A stretch of DNA of 45,000 bases from Alphaproteobacteria bacterium (GTDB taxonomy: Bacteria; Pseudomonadota; Alphaproteobacteria; Micropepsales; Micropepsaceae), in assembly GCA_947474645.1 (NCBI GenBank), contig CANJJD010000021.1, positions 1-45,000 on the forward strand. Reading direction: 5' to 3'. Of this stretch, positions 23,145 to 31,950 are shown piece by piece (position 1 is the stretch's first letter; each line of letters opens with the position of its first letter). Made by a program: the position numbers and the translations under genes. Below the pieces are notes generated by a model that saw only the letters and a list, made by a program, of their open reading frames with translations, was not told the origin of the DNA and did no database searches.

Positions 23145-24965
23145 TTAGGACGCTTGTCCCGCCATGCCGAGATAAGCCGTTTCCAGGTTGCGCGTGAAAG
23201 CGCCCACGTCGAACAGCGGGGCGGTCGCCAGGTTTTGCACCAGCTTGTCTTTCAGCAGCTTCATCTGCGCCGGATCGCGCGCCAGCTCCAGGGCGCGGGC
23301 TTCGTAATCGGCCAGGTTTTTCGTCACCAGTTCGTCCATCCCCACCGCATGCAGCAGGCTGGCGGCCACCCGCCCGGCAAAGGCTTCGCCCAGGCAGGTC
23401 AGGACCGGCAGGCCCGCGCCCAGCGCATCGGCGGCGGTGGCATGGGCGTTGTAGGGCAGGGTATCGAGGAACAGGTCCGCGCAGGCATGGCGCGCCAGGT
23501 GAACCTCCAGCGCCACATCTTCGGCATAGACGAAACGCGCCGGATCAATGCCGCGCGCCCGCGCCTCGCGCTCCAGATTTTGGCGCACATCGGGGGCGGG
23601 ACGCTTGAGCCACAACACGCTGCCCGGCACTTGCGCCAACAGCCGCATCCAGACATCGAACACCGGCGCGGTGATTTTGAAAGCAGCATTGAAGCAGCAG
23701 AAGACAAATCCGTTCTCCGGCAGGCCGGCTTCCGCGCGGCTGGGTGCGGCGCCGGAAGGGCGCTGCGGATCGCCGGGAAAGAAGCTGCCGGGCAGGTGCA
23801 CCAGCTTTTCGCTGAAGAAGGGCTGGTGCTCGAACGGCGTCACCACCGCGTCGCCGATCAGATAATCGATGAAAGGCGCCCCCGTGGTGCCGGCATAGCC
23901 CAGCCAGGCCGCCTGCACCGGGGCAAAACGATGGGAGAAGATCTGCAACCGGGTGAGGCCGGTATGCCCGCCCAGGTCGATGGCGATGTCGATTTCCATT
24001 TCCCGCAGCCGGCGGGCGATCTCGTCGCTATTGAGGCCGGCAAAATCGTGGAACCGGTCAAAGCCCTTGATCAGCCGGGCGCGGATGGCGCTGTCGTCTC
24101 TGAGACCGGTGGAAATGCCGATCACCTGGAAACGCGTCCGGTCATGGTGTTCGATCACCGGCGAAAGCTGGAACGCCACGGCATGTTCGCGAAAATCCGC
24201 CGAGATATAGGCGATGCGGATGCGGTCATGGCGATAGGCCTCGCCGGTCCAGAGCGGGGCCACCGGCCGGGGCGCCAGGGCGCGGACGGCATTGGCGGCG
24301 CAAGCCCGCTGCAGCGCCTTGTCGCCGCTGTAACCCAGGAAGGTGAGGGGCGGCGCCAGCATCACCGCCTGCTCGATCGGCATCGCGGCCATGCGCGCCC
24401 AGTCGCACAAGTTCAGCGCCGCCATGAAACGGTTGGACATGGCGGGGGCATGGCCCGGCTCCAGGCCCAGGGCGCGGTCGTAGCTTTCCAGCGCCTCGGA
24501 AAAGCGTTCCAGCGCGGTCAGCACCACGCCGCGATTGAAATGCAACGCCGCCACATTGGGCGCCGCGGCCAGGGCGCGGTCCAGTGCTTCGATCGCTTCG
24601 GCGGGTTTTCCCTGCTGGGACAGGATGACGCCGCGATTGTACAGCGCTTCGACATTATTGGGCTGCAGCGCCAGCAGCCGGTCATAGGCCTCCAGCGCCT
24701 GGTCATGGCGCTGCGACGCCATCAGGACATAGGCGTAATGGCCCAGCAGGGCGGGATCGCCCCCGTTCTTCTTCACCGCCTTGTTCAGAAGGGTGATGGC
24801 TTCCTCATAGCGGCCCTGCTGGCCCTTGAGAAAACCCAGCATGTGCAGCGCGGGAAAATTGCCGGGATCGGCGCGCAGCATCTGGCGGTAGGCGGCCTCC
24901 GCCTGGTCCAGCCGGCCGGCGCGCTGCGCCGCCACGCCCTGTTCGAATAGCTCACGCAACTCCAT
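23145..24965 (-). CDS. TPR protein with O-GlcNAc transferase (GT41) domain
   Basis: A 606-aa soluble protein. Residues 1 to about 190 hold five TPR units (AQRAGRLDQAEAAYRQML, GRYEEAITLLNKAV, HDQALEAYDRLLAL, KPAEAIEALDRAL, ERFSEALESYDRAL). The rest is the SPINDLY/OGT catalytic domain: IAYISADFREHAV with the conserved His, QAAWLGYAGTTGAPFIDYLI, FNAAFKITAPVFDVW with the nucleotide-contacting Lys, and DLFLDTLPYNAHATAADALG. It would add GlcNAc or a similar sugar to Ser/Thr of proteins in the cytoplasm; bacterial relatives often modify flagellins or adhesins. It stops just before the lipoprotein terminator and starts 6 bp after the stop of the ThuA gene on the same strand, so the two may be co-transcribed. 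Confidence 0.93.
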   Translation of the reverse strand: MELRELFEQGVAAQRAGRLDQAEAAYRQMLRADPGNFPALHMLGFLKGQQGRYEEAITLLNKAVKKNGGDPALLGHYAYVLMASQRHDQALEAYDRLLALQPNNVEALYNRGVILSQQGKPAEAIEALDRALAAAPNVAALHFNRGVVLTALERFSEALESYDRALGLEPGHAPAMSNRFMAALNLCDWARMAAMPIEQAVMLAPPLTFLGYSGDKALQRACAANAVRALAPRPVAPLWTGEAYRHDRIRIAYISADFREHAVAFQLSPVIEHHDRTRFQVIGISTGLRDDSAIRARLIKGFDRFHDFAGLNSDEIARRLREMEIDIAIDLGGHTGLTRLQIFSHRFAPVQAAWLGYAGTTGAPFIDYLIGDAVVTPFEHQPFFSEKLVHLPGSFFPGDPQRPSGAAPSRAEAGLPENGFVFCCFNAAFKITAPVFDVWMRLLAQVPGSVLWLKRPAPDVRQNLEREARARGIDPARFVYAEDVALEVHLARHACADLFLDTLPYNAHATAADALGAGLPVLTCLGEAFAGRVAASLLHAVGMDELVTKNLADYEARALELARDPAQMKLLKDKLVQNLATAPLFDVGAFTRNLETAYLGMAGQAS

Positions 24966-24971
24966 CCGGAC

Positions 24972-25811
24972 CTAGATTTCCTTCAGCAACCAGCGAATGG
25001 AGCGCTTCTGCAATTCGACATACTGCGGATTCCACATGGCATGGATGGTGTGGCCCACGGCGGTGAATACCACCCGGCCCTTGCCATAATCATAAGCCCA
25101 GCCGGCGGGCGACTTGGTGCCGCGGCCTTCATAGGTAAGCCCGTCCAGATTTTCCGACTCCAGGATCACGTATTTGGGATCCTTGTCGTAATCCACGTAG
25201 TGCTGCTCGTCATTGACGACAAAGGGCTGCATGCCCGCGGTGATGGGATGGGCGTTGGCGGTGGCGTGCACCTGGAAGGGACGCAGCGGCGGATGGCCGA
25301 AATAGGCGCCGCCCATCACCTCGCGGTAATTCTTCGATGACAGCGAGATATGGCTGGAATTGTGCAGCGGATAAAAGCCGCCGCCGGCATTGACGAAATT
25401 CCTGACCGCCATGCCCTGTTCCTCGGTCATCCAAGTCACCGCCTTGGCGGCGGGGAATTTGTCGGCATCCTCCAGCATCATTTCATAGGCGCTATAGGCG
25501 TTGGGGCCGGAATAGCCGCCGGGCCAGATCATGCCGTCGCGCAGGATAAGCAGAAGCTGATAGGGCTTGATCGAAGCCGCCGACAGGCTGGCGTAATCCA
25601 TGGTGTAGTCGATGGCGATGTCCATCTCATGGAACACCTTGTCCAGACTGACACGGATATAATCGGGATTGTGATAGCGGTCGCCGATCAGGGCGAGGGC
25701 GCGGGGACGCGCCTTGGTGGCGGCCCGGGATGCGGTTGCGGCCGGGATCGCGGCGGCGGCGGCGCCCGCCAAAGCCGCGCGGCGGCTGATTTTCGGAACG
25801 AAGAATTTCAT
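24972..25811 (-). CDS. ThuA-like protein with Tat signal
   Basis: A 279-aa exported protein. ISRRAALAGAAAAAIPAATASRA is a twin-arginine signal. The ThuA (class I amidotransferase-like) fold shows in RALALIGDRYHNPDYI, NFVNAGGGFYPLHNSSHI, GAYFGHPPLRPFQV, HPITAGMQPFVVNDEQHYVDY and GKGRVVFTAVGHTIHAMWNPQY. The start is MKFFVPK at 25811 after GGGGAGCAGG. The gene is divergent from the PQQ dehydrogenase, sharing a 142-bp promoter region, and is followed by the OGT-like gene. ThuA proteins are linked to trehalose or 3-keto-sugar use; biochemistry is poorly known. Confidence 0.9.
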   Translation of the reverse strand: MKFFVPKISRRAALAGAAAAAIPAATASRAATKARPRALALIGDRYHNPDYIRVSLDKVFHEMDIAIDYTMDYASLSAASIKPYQLLLILRDGMIWPGGYSGPNAYSAYEMMLEDADKFPAAKAVTWMTEEQGMAVRNFVNAGGGFYPLHNSSHISLSSKNYREVMGGAYFGHPPLRPFQVHATANAHPITAGMQPFVVNDEQHYVDYDKDPKYVILESENLDGLTYEGRGTKSPAGWAYDYGKGRVVFTAVGHTIHAMWNPQYVELQKRSIRWLLKEI

Positions 25812-25953
25812 GTCCTGCTCCCCTTGCTTATTCTTGTTTTCATGAGGTTTTCGGGCCGGGGAAAGCCTATAGACGGGCGCGGGTCCCCCCGCCAATATAG
25901 TCCTACAAATAATACAGGGCGGGCAACCACCCGGGTGGGAAGGATAGTGCAGA

Positions 25954-27876
25954 ATGGCGAAAACCGAAAATCGCGCCGGTTGGCTTGCGGTCTTTGCGGC
26001 CATCGCCGCGCTGACCCTGGCCGGCTGCGATGAAGGCTCGCCCACCCGTCACGCCGGCGGGGCGGTGGATGGCTGGCCGGTCTGGGGTCACAATCACCTG
26101 GGCCAGCGCTACAGCGCCAACACCCAGATCACGCCCCAGAACGTCAAGAACCTGAAAGTCGCCTGGACCTATCGCACCGGCGACCTGTCGGCCCCGAACG
26201 AAAAGGCGACCCTGGCCTTCGAAGCCACGCCCATCCTGGCCAACAACACGCTTTATCTTTGCTCGCCGCGCAACCGCATTGCCGCGCTCGATCCCGTCAC
26301 GGGCAAGGAAAAGTGGATGCGCGACCTCAAGCCCGACATCAATGGCGGCACCGTCATTGTCTGCCGCGGCGTGTCCTACTGGAAGGATAGCCAAGCCAGC
26401 GGCTTCTGTTCCCAGCGCATCTTTGCCGGCACCATTGACGGCAAGATGTGGGCGCTGGATGCCGATACCGGCAAGCCCTGCACCGGTTTCGGCGAGAATG
26501 GGCGCGTCGATCTGCACGACAATCTGGGCTTCATCGCAAAGCCGGCGCTGTATGGCGTGTCCTCGGCGCCCACCATCGTGGGCGACATGGTGATCACCGG
26601 CTCCAAGATCATCGACTTCCACAATACCGACATGCCCGGCGGCGTGGTGCGTGCCCTGGATGCACGCACCGGCAAGGTGGTGTGGGCCTTCACCGCCGCG
26701 CCGCCCAGCCTGCCGCCGGGAGATGGCAAGACCTATCCGCGCAGCACCCCCAATGTCTGGGCCCCCATGTCGGTGGATGCGCAGCGCAAGCTGATCTTCC
26801 TGCCCACCGGCACGCCGCAGATCGATGCGGTGCTGGGCAAGGGCGACTGGGATCATTACGGCTCCGCCGTGGTGGCGCTGAACACCGATACCGGCACGCC
26901 GGTGTGGCATTACCAGTTCGTGCGCAAGGATATCTGGGATTACGACACTCCCGCCCAGCCCATGCTGTTTGACTACAAGGCGCCGGACGGCACGGTGACG
27001 CCGGCGCTCGCCCAGGCCACCAAGATGGGCTACATCTTCGTCCTCAACCGCGAGACCGGCGTGCCGATCTTTCCGGTGAAGGAAACCCCGGTTTCCACCG
27101 GCGGCCTGCAAAAGGGCCTGTCGCCCACCCAGCCGATCCCAGAACTGCCCGAACACGAAATCCAGATCACGAAAATGCAGGAATCCGACATGTTCGGCTT
27201 CGCGCTGATCGACAAGTGGGATTGCCAGAAGCGTTTCCGCAAGCTCAAGAATGACGGCATCTTCACGCCCTTCTATGCGGAGTCCTCGGTGGATTATCCG
27301 GTCAGCGTGGGCGGCATGGACTGGGGCGGGCTGGCCTTCGATCCGGGCCGCAACATCCTGATCGTTAATTCCAACAATATACTCGGGGCCCATCACCTGG
27401 CGCCGCATGCGGGCACGGACGGCTATTCGCCGCTGATCGGCACGCCCTACCGCCAGGTCTATGACAACATGATGTCCATGTTCGGCGCGCCCTGTAACGC
27501 GCCGCCCTGGGGCCGGCTCACCGGCATCAACATGACGACCGGCAAGAAAGTGTGGGAAGTGCCGCTGGGCACCAGCCGCGACGAGGCGCCCTGGCCGTTA
27601 TGGTTTCATCTGGGCGTGCCCAACCAGGGCGGCGCCATTACCACCGCGTCCGGCCTGACCTTCATTGCCGCCACCACCGACCGCTATTTCCGCGCCTTTG
27701 AAACCGAGACCGGCAAGGAGTTGTGGCGGGTGTCGCTGCCGGCGGCGGGCCAGTCCATGCCGATGACCTACCGCATGGACGCCAACGGCAAGCAATATGT
27801 CGTGCTGTCGGCCGGCGGCCACAGCGCGCTTCACAACAAGCAGGGCGATTACGTCATCGCCTATGCGCTGCCATAG
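25954..27876 (+). CDS. PQQ-dependent dehydrogenase, lipoprotein, glucose-dehydrogenase-like
   Basis: A 640-aa eight-bladed quinoprotein. The N-terminus ends in the lipobox LTLAGCDEG (Cys about residue 25), so it is tethered to a membrane, unlike E. coli Gcd with five helices. Propeller motifs include VWGHNHLGQRYSANTQITPQNV, AFEATPILANNTLYLCSP, KDIWDYDTPAQPMLFDY, TKMGYIFVLNRETG, APPWGRLTGINMTTGKKVW and PNQGGAITTASGLTFIAAT. No adjacent cysteine pair of alcohol dehydrogenases is present, which favours the glucose-dehydrogenase side. It oxidises an aldose or polyol in the periplasm. A GntR regulator follows after 8 bp; a ThuA gene is divergent. Confidence 0.93.
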   Translation: MAKTENRAGWLAVFAAIAALTLAGCDEGSPTRHAGGAVDGWPVWGHNHLGQRYSANTQITPQNVKNLKVAWTYRTGDLSAPNEKATLAFEATPILANNTLYLCSPRNRIAALDPVTGKEKWMRDLKPDINGGTVIVCRGVSYWKDSQASGFCSQRIFAGTIDGKMWALDADTGKPCTGFGENGRVDLHDNLGFIAKPALYGVSSAPTIVGDMVITGSKIIDFHNTDMPGGVVRALDARTGKVVWAFTAAPPSLPPGDGKTYPRSTPNVWAPMSVDAQRKLIFLPTGTPQIDAVLGKGDWDHYGSAVVALNTDTGTPVWHYQFVRKDIWDYDTPAQPMLFDYKAPDGTVTPALAQATKMGYIFVLNRETGVPIFPVKETPVSTGGLQKGLSPTQPIPELPEHEIQITKMQESDMFGFALIDKWDCQKRFRKLKNDGIFTPFYAESSVDYPVSVGGMDWGGLAFDPGRNILIVNSNNILGAHHLAPHAGTDGYSPLIGTPYRQVYDNMMSMFGAPCNAPPWGRLTGINMTTGKKVWEVPLGTSRDEAPWPLWFHLGVPNQGGAITTASGLTFIAATTDRYFRAFETETGKELWRVSLPAAGQSMPMTYRMDANGKQYVVLSAGGHSALHNKQGDYVIAYALP

Positions 27877-27884
27877 AGGGCAAA

Positions 27885-28577
27885 GTGGAAAATCTGGAAC
27901 AACAGCCCGCCACGATTCCCGGCAAACCTGTCCCCACCAGCCTGCGCGCCCAGGTGGTGCAGGTGCTCAGCCACGGCATCCTCACGGGCAAATACAAGCC
28001 CGGCATGCGGCTGAACGAAAGCCAGATCGCGCGCGAGTTGAGTATCAGCCGCATTCCGGTGCGCGAAGCGCTGTCGCAGCTTCAGGAACAGGGCCTGGTG
28101 CAGAACCGCGAACGCCGCGGCATGTTCGTCACCCATATCGGGCCGCGGGAAGTGGACCAGATCTTCGCCCTGCGTTTCCTGCTGGAAGGCGAGGCGCTGC
28201 GGCTGGCGCGCATCAACATGACGCCGGACATCCTGGCGGAGTTGGAAGCCATCATCGCCCGGATGGAAGCCTGGGACGGCAACCTGCTGGAATCCGCCGC
28301 CCTGGATTTGTCGTTTCACCGCACCCTGTGGAAGGCCTGCGCCAATCCCTATCTGGAGCGGGCGCTGAATTCGGTGATGGTGACCCTGTTCGCCCACAAG
28401 ACCCTGGACCATGTCACCCATGACGTGCGGCGCTGGCGCCTCAGCCATCACCGCATCCTGCTGGACGCGGTGATGGGAACCTCGGGTGAGGACCCGCAGG
28501 CCGTGCTGCAGACCCATATGCGCATGGCCCATACCGAGCCGGAGCGCTATTCCAACCTGCCCAGGAAACCCTCATAA
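27885..28577 (+). CDS. GntR-family transcriptional regulator (FadR/FCD subfamily)
   Basis: A 230-aa regulator. The N-terminal winged helix spans about residues 20-85 (GILTGKYKPGMRLNESQIARELSISRIPVREALSQL, in two conserved blocks, then GLVQNRERRGMFV). The C-terminal FCD ligand domain includes IFALRFLLEGEALRLA, DLSFHRTLWKACAN and LSHHRILLDAV, whose histidines and Asp normally hold a metal and a sugar acid. Start is GTG at 27885 after AGAGGG. It sits between two PQQ/ThuA groups and is the only regulator in the window, so it probably controls them in response to an organic acid. A 12-bp palindrome 14 bp after its stop is a candidate operator. Confidence 0.93.
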   Translation: MENLEQQPATIPGKPVPTSLRAQVVQVLSHGILTGKYKPGMRLNESQIARELSISRIPVREALSQLQEQGLVQNRERRGMFVTHIGPREVDQIFALRFLLEGEALRLARINMTPDILAELEAIIARMEAWDGNLLESAALDLSFHRTLWKACANPYLERALNSVMVTLFAHKTLDHVTHDVRRWRLSHHRILLDAVMGTSGEDPQAVLQTHMRMAHTEPERYSNLPRKPS

Positions 28578-28590
28578 AAGCGAAATAATC

Positions 28591-28602
28591 TCGCAATTGC
28601 GA
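28591..28602. promoter_or_regulatory. Perfect 12-bp palindrome, candidate operator
   Basis: TCGCAATTGCGA lies in the 144-bp gap between the GntR gene and the second ThuA gene. The gap also has the AT-rich sequence CATAATATAC (about 28644-28653), possibly a -10. A role as GntR operator is inference. Confidence 0.4.
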
Positions 28603-28721
28603 AGGCTGTGCGGCCTTGTCGCTTGGCAATAAAGCGGCCCAACACATAATATACGGCATCTGCAGGGCGGGGGCGGTTCACAAGACCTCCAGCTGGGGCG
28701 GCCACCAACAGGAAGGTTACC

Positions 28722-29597
28722 ATGACCATCAAGAGTATTTTGCTTGTTAGTGCCGTGGCGCTGGCCTGCATCGCCGGTGCGACCGCGCAGACGGCAAAGG
28801 ACTATGCCCGCTACAACAGCTACGCCGCGCCGCACGCGCAAGGCCAGCATGTCGGGGGCTTGCGCGTCTTCATCCTGGGCGGCCTCAAGAGCCATGGCCC
28901 GGGCGCGCATGACTATCCTTATTTCATGGACACCTGGAGCAAGATGCTCACCGCCCATGGCGCGGTGGTGGATGGCAGCTTCTCCTTCCCCAGCCAGGAG
29001 CAGCTCGAAAATTCCGATGTGGTGATCATCTATCGCGGCGATGCCGGCTACATGACGCCTGAACAGCGCGCCCGGCTGCAGGCCTATGTGAAGCGCGGCG
29101 GCGGGTTGGTGACCTTCCACGACTCGCTGTGCGGTCCCGACCCGGCCGACATGGCCACGTTGGTGGGCGCCGGCAAGAAGCATGGCGAGGTCAATTACAC
29201 CTGGACCGCCACGCTCGATTACAATGTCGTGGACAAGGACAATCCCATCGCCGCCGGCATGCCGGCCCAGATCTATGACGAAGCTTTCTACAAGCTGAAC
29301 TTCGCCCCCGAGGTGAAGCCCATCCTCACCGTCACCATGCCCGACACGCCCGCCGCCCGGCGCGGCGGCGGCGTCGGCCAGACCATCCCGCAAATGTGGA
29401 CCTATGAGCACACCTTGCCGGGCGGTGCGCCGGCGCGCGCCTTTGTCTGGATGCAGGGCCACATGATCGACAGCCTGCAGGACCCCGCCATCCAGAAGGT
29501 GATGCTGCGCGGCATCGCCTGGGCCGGCAAGAAACCGACCACCGAGCTGACCGACTATGTGGCGCCGCCGCCCCGCCCCTCGATCCCGGCACAGTAA
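28722..29597 (+). CDS. ThuA-domain protein, secreted
   Basis: A 291-aa exported protein with a Sec signal (MTIKSILLVSAVALACIAGATA-Q). ThuA features are LRVFILGGLKSHGPGAHDYPYF, VVIIYRGDAGYMTPEQRARL, YVKRGGGLVTFHDSLCGP, HGEVNYTWTA and DEAFYKLNFAPEVKP. It is only loosely like the other ThuA gene at 24972. It is followed after 86 bp by a second PQQ dehydrogenase and a cytochrome, so this is the second ThuA-quinoprotein pair. ThuA domains lie near sugar oxidation genes in many bacteria, and the reaction is unsettled. Confidence 0.91.
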   Translation: MTIKSILLVSAVALACIAGATAQTAKDYARYNSYAAPHAQGQHVGGLRVFILGGLKSHGPGAHDYPYFMDTWSKMLTAHGAVVDGSFSFPSQEQLENSDVVIIYRGDAGYMTPEQRARLQAYVKRGGGLVTFHDSLCGPDPADMATLVGAGKKHGEVNYTWTATLDYNVVDKDNPIAAGMPAQIYDEAFYKLNFAPEVKPILTVTMPDTPAARRGGGVGQTIPQMWTYEHTLPGGAPARAFVWMQGHMIDSLQDPAIQKVMLRGIAWAGKKPTTELTDYVAPPPRPSIPAQ

Positions 29598-29612
29598 TCA
29601 AGGCAGAACAAA

Positions 29613-29634
29613 GGCCACCGCCGAGGCGGTGGCC
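29613..29634 (+). terminator. Strong hairpin between ThuA and PQQ genes, possible attenuator
   Basis: GGCCACCGCC pairs with GGCGGTGGCC around a minimal GA-containing loop. Only a short pyrimidine-rich stretch follows, so termination would be partial. It may lower transcription into the downstream quinoprotein gene. Confidence 0.5.
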
Positions 29635-29683
29635 GTTCATCTTCCATACAGGCTGCAAGGCCTAGAACGGGGCGAGGAGTGCG

Positions 29684-31576
29684 ATGAAGACTTCGGGAAA
29701 ATGGCTGTTGGGATGCGCTGCGCTGGCGTTGGGCGCGACGGCCGCTATGGCTGCCGGCACCGACTGGCCGATGGTGGGCCAGGACCAGGGCGCCAACCGC
29801 TATGTCACGCTCACCCAGATCACGCCCGCCAATGTGAGCAAGCTGGAAAAGGCCTGGACCTTCCATCTCAAGCCCGCCAACTTGCCCGCCGATGCCCGTC
29901 TGCGCATGTCCCAGGACATTCCGCTGGTGATTGGCAACGTCATGTACATCGTTTCCCCATACAGCCAGGCGATCGCCCTGAACGCCACCACCGGCGCGGT
30001 GATCTGGACCTACGACATTCCCGACAGTGACATTCCCTCCGCCCAGGCGCGCGGCGCCGCCTATTGGCCGGGCGCCGACGGCGTGCCCGCCTCGATCATC
30101 TTCGGCAGCGTCAAGGGCCGGCTTTATTCGTTGCGCGCCTCGGACGGCAAGCCCAACACCGCCTTTGGCGAGAACGGCATCGTCAATCTCAAGACCCCCG
30201 AAGTCATGCAGACCGGCATGCAGGACGGCTATATTCTGCCGTCGCCGCCGGTGATTTTTAAGAACCTGGTGATCACCGGCGCCGGTCCCGGCGAAGGCCC
30301 CGGCGGCTCCAAGCACGGCACCGGTCCGGCGGGCGATACCCGCGCCTGGGATCTGCGCACCGGCAAGCTGGTCTGGACCTTCCACACCATCCCGCGCCCG
30401 GGCGAGTTCGGTTACGACACCTGGACGCCGGAAGGCGCCAAGAACCGCTCCGGCGTCAATGTCTGGGGCTATATGACGGTGGATGCCAAGCGCGACATCC
30501 TCTTCATGCCGCTGGGCGCGCCCAACAACGACATGGTCGGCACCGACCGTCCCGGCAACAACCTGTTCAGCTCATCCCTGGTGGCGGTGCAAGCCAGCAC
30601 CGGCAAGTATCTCTGGCACTTCCAGGTCACCCATCACGACATCTGGGACATGGACACCCAGACCGCGCCGATGCTGATCGACGTCAAGAAGGACGGCCAC
30701 ACCATCCCCGCCGTCATCACGGTCAACAAGAACGCGCTGATGTTCATCCTGGACCGCACCAACGGCAAGCCGATCTTCGGCGTCGAGGAACGCCCGGTTC
30801 CCCAGAGCGACGTGCCCGGCGAAAAGACCTCGCCCACCCAGCCTTTCCCGGTCAAGCCGGAGCAGCTCAGCGTGGGCGCGATCACGCACGAGACCCTCTA
30901 CAAGGGCGTGCCGGAGCATCAGGCCTTCTGCGAAAAATACGTCGCCGACAACCAGTTCAAGCTGGGCGCGACCTATACGCCGCCAGGCTACGACCAGTGG
31001 GTGGTGGCGCCACCGGGAACCCAGGGCGGCGTCAACTATTATGGCGGCAGCTTCGATCCCAAGCGCCATCTCTATATCGTCAACGTCAACAACCTGTTCC
31101 AGCCGATGAAGGTGGTGAAGACCGCCGACGGCGAGTTCGTGAACAATGCGCGCCCCGCCATTCGCCGCTTCTGGGACAATGACAAGCATTTGCCGTGCAA
31201 CCAGACGCCCTGGGGCCAGCTTGTGGCGGTGGACGTGAACACCGGCGATGTCGTCTATCGCAAGACCTTGGGCATCACCGAGCAGTTCCCGCAAGGCCAG
31301 CAGGAAACCGGCCGTCCCGGCCTGGGTGGAACCACCGTCACCGCCAGCGGCGTCACTTTTGTAGGCGCCACCGACGACCGCCGGTTCCGCGCCTTCGAGA
31401 CCGCCACCGGCAAGAATCTGTGGACCACGACCTTGAACGCGTCGGCGCAATCCACACCTATCAGTTACCAGGGTTCGGACGGCCGCCAGTTCGTGGCCAT
31501 CACCGCGACGGGCGGCGGTCTTATTGGCGCCAAACTTGAAGGCGATGAAGTCGTCGCCTTCGCATTGCCGAAGTAG
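29684..31576 (+). CDS. PQQ-dependent dehydrogenase, secreted
   Basis: A 630-aa eight-bladed quinoprotein with a Sec signal (LLGCAALALGATAAMA-A). Blades show DWPMVGQDQGANRYVTLTQI, LYSLRASDGKPNTAFGENG, HHDIWDMDTQTAPMLIDV, NKNALMFILDRTNGKPIFG, CNQTPWGQLVAVDVNTGD and RRFRAFETATGKNLW. No vicinal cysteine pair. It differs clearly from the 25954 protein, so the two are not a recent duplication. A small cytochrome c starts 14 bp downstream and is the likely electron acceptor. Substrate class (aldose, polyol or alcohol) cannot be decided. Confidence 0.93.
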   Translation: MKTSGKWLLGCAALALGATAAMAAGTDWPMVGQDQGANRYVTLTQITPANVSKLEKAWTFHLKPANLPADARLRMSQDIPLVIGNVMYIVSPYSQAIALNATTGAVIWTYDIPDSDIPSAQARGAAYWPGADGVPASIIFGSVKGRLYSLRASDGKPNTAFGENGIVNLKTPEVMQTGMQDGYILPSPPVIFKNLVITGAGPGEGPGGSKHGTGPAGDTRAWDLRTGKLVWTFHTIPRPGEFGYDTWTPEGAKNRSGVNVWGYMTVDAKRDILFMPLGAPNNDMVGTDRPGNNLFSSSLVAVQASTGKYLWHFQVTHHDIWDMDTQTAPMLIDVKKDGHTIPAVITVNKNALMFILDRTNGKPIFGVEERPVPQSDVPGEKTSPTQPFPVKPEQLSVGAITHETLYKGVPEHQAFCEKYVADNQFKLGATYTPPGYDQWVVAPPGTQGGVNYYGGSFDPKRHLYIVNVNNLFQPMKVVKTADGEFVNNARPAIRRFWDNDKHLPCNQTPWGQLVAVDVNTGDVVYRKTLGITEQFPQGQQETGRPGLGGTTVTASGVTFVGATDDRRFRAFETATGKNLWTTTLNASAQSTPISYQGSDGRQFVAITATGGGLIGAKLEGDEVVAFALPK

Positions 31577-31590
31577 AAGGAGTGAAAGAC

Positions 31591-31866
31591 GTGAAACTTA
31601 TTCTTGCATCCGCGCTCAGCCTGTCCGTCCTGGCCGGCCCCGCTTTGGCCGACGATTTCAAGCTGTTGCCCGAAGGCCCCGGCCGCGACGTAACGGTGCG
31701 GGTCTGCGCCCAGTGCCATTCCCCGGAAATCGCCGCCCAGCAGAGCCTGGACGCCGCGGGCTGGAAGGCCCTGGTGGACCAGATGGCCAACAATGGCGCC
31801 AATGGCACGGACGCCGAATTCGACACCATTACCAAGTATCTGACGGTCGCTTTTCCGGCCAAATAG
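31591..31866 (+). CDS. Small c-type cytochrome
   Basis: A 91-aa periplasmic cytochrome: signal peptide (VKLILASALSLSVLAGPALA-D), one haem site VCAQCHSPE (CxxCH near residue 43) and a C-terminal helix. There is one candidate methionine ligand (VDQMANNG). Start GTG 31591 is chosen because AAGGAG lies 8 nt before it; an in-frame GTG at 31582 overlaps that site. It follows the quinoprotein by 14 bp and is probably its electron acceptor. Confidence 0.93.
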   Translation: MKLILASALSLSVLAGPALADDFKLLPEGPGRDVTVRVCAQCHSPEIAAQQSLDAAGWKALVDQMANNGANGTDAEFDTITKYLTVAFPAK

Positions 31867-31893
31867 GCCCCGAAAAAGCCCCTGTCATAAAAC

Positions 31894-31925
31894 ATCCCGC
31901 CGGGCTAAAACCCGGCGGGATTTTT
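31894..31925 (+). terminator. Rho-independent terminator after the cytochrome
   Basis: An 11-bp perfect stem (ATCCCGCCGGG with CCCGGCGGGAT), 6-nt loop CTAAAA, then TTTTTC. It closes the ThuA-PQQ-cytochrome unit. Confidence 0.95.
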
Positions 31926-31950
31926 CGTATCTGAGACAGGGAAAAGCACG

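Noticed and set aside
25954-31576. Recent tandem duplication of the two PQQ genes
   Set aside because: The proteins differ in signal type and through most of their sequence; shared motifs are only those of the propeller family.
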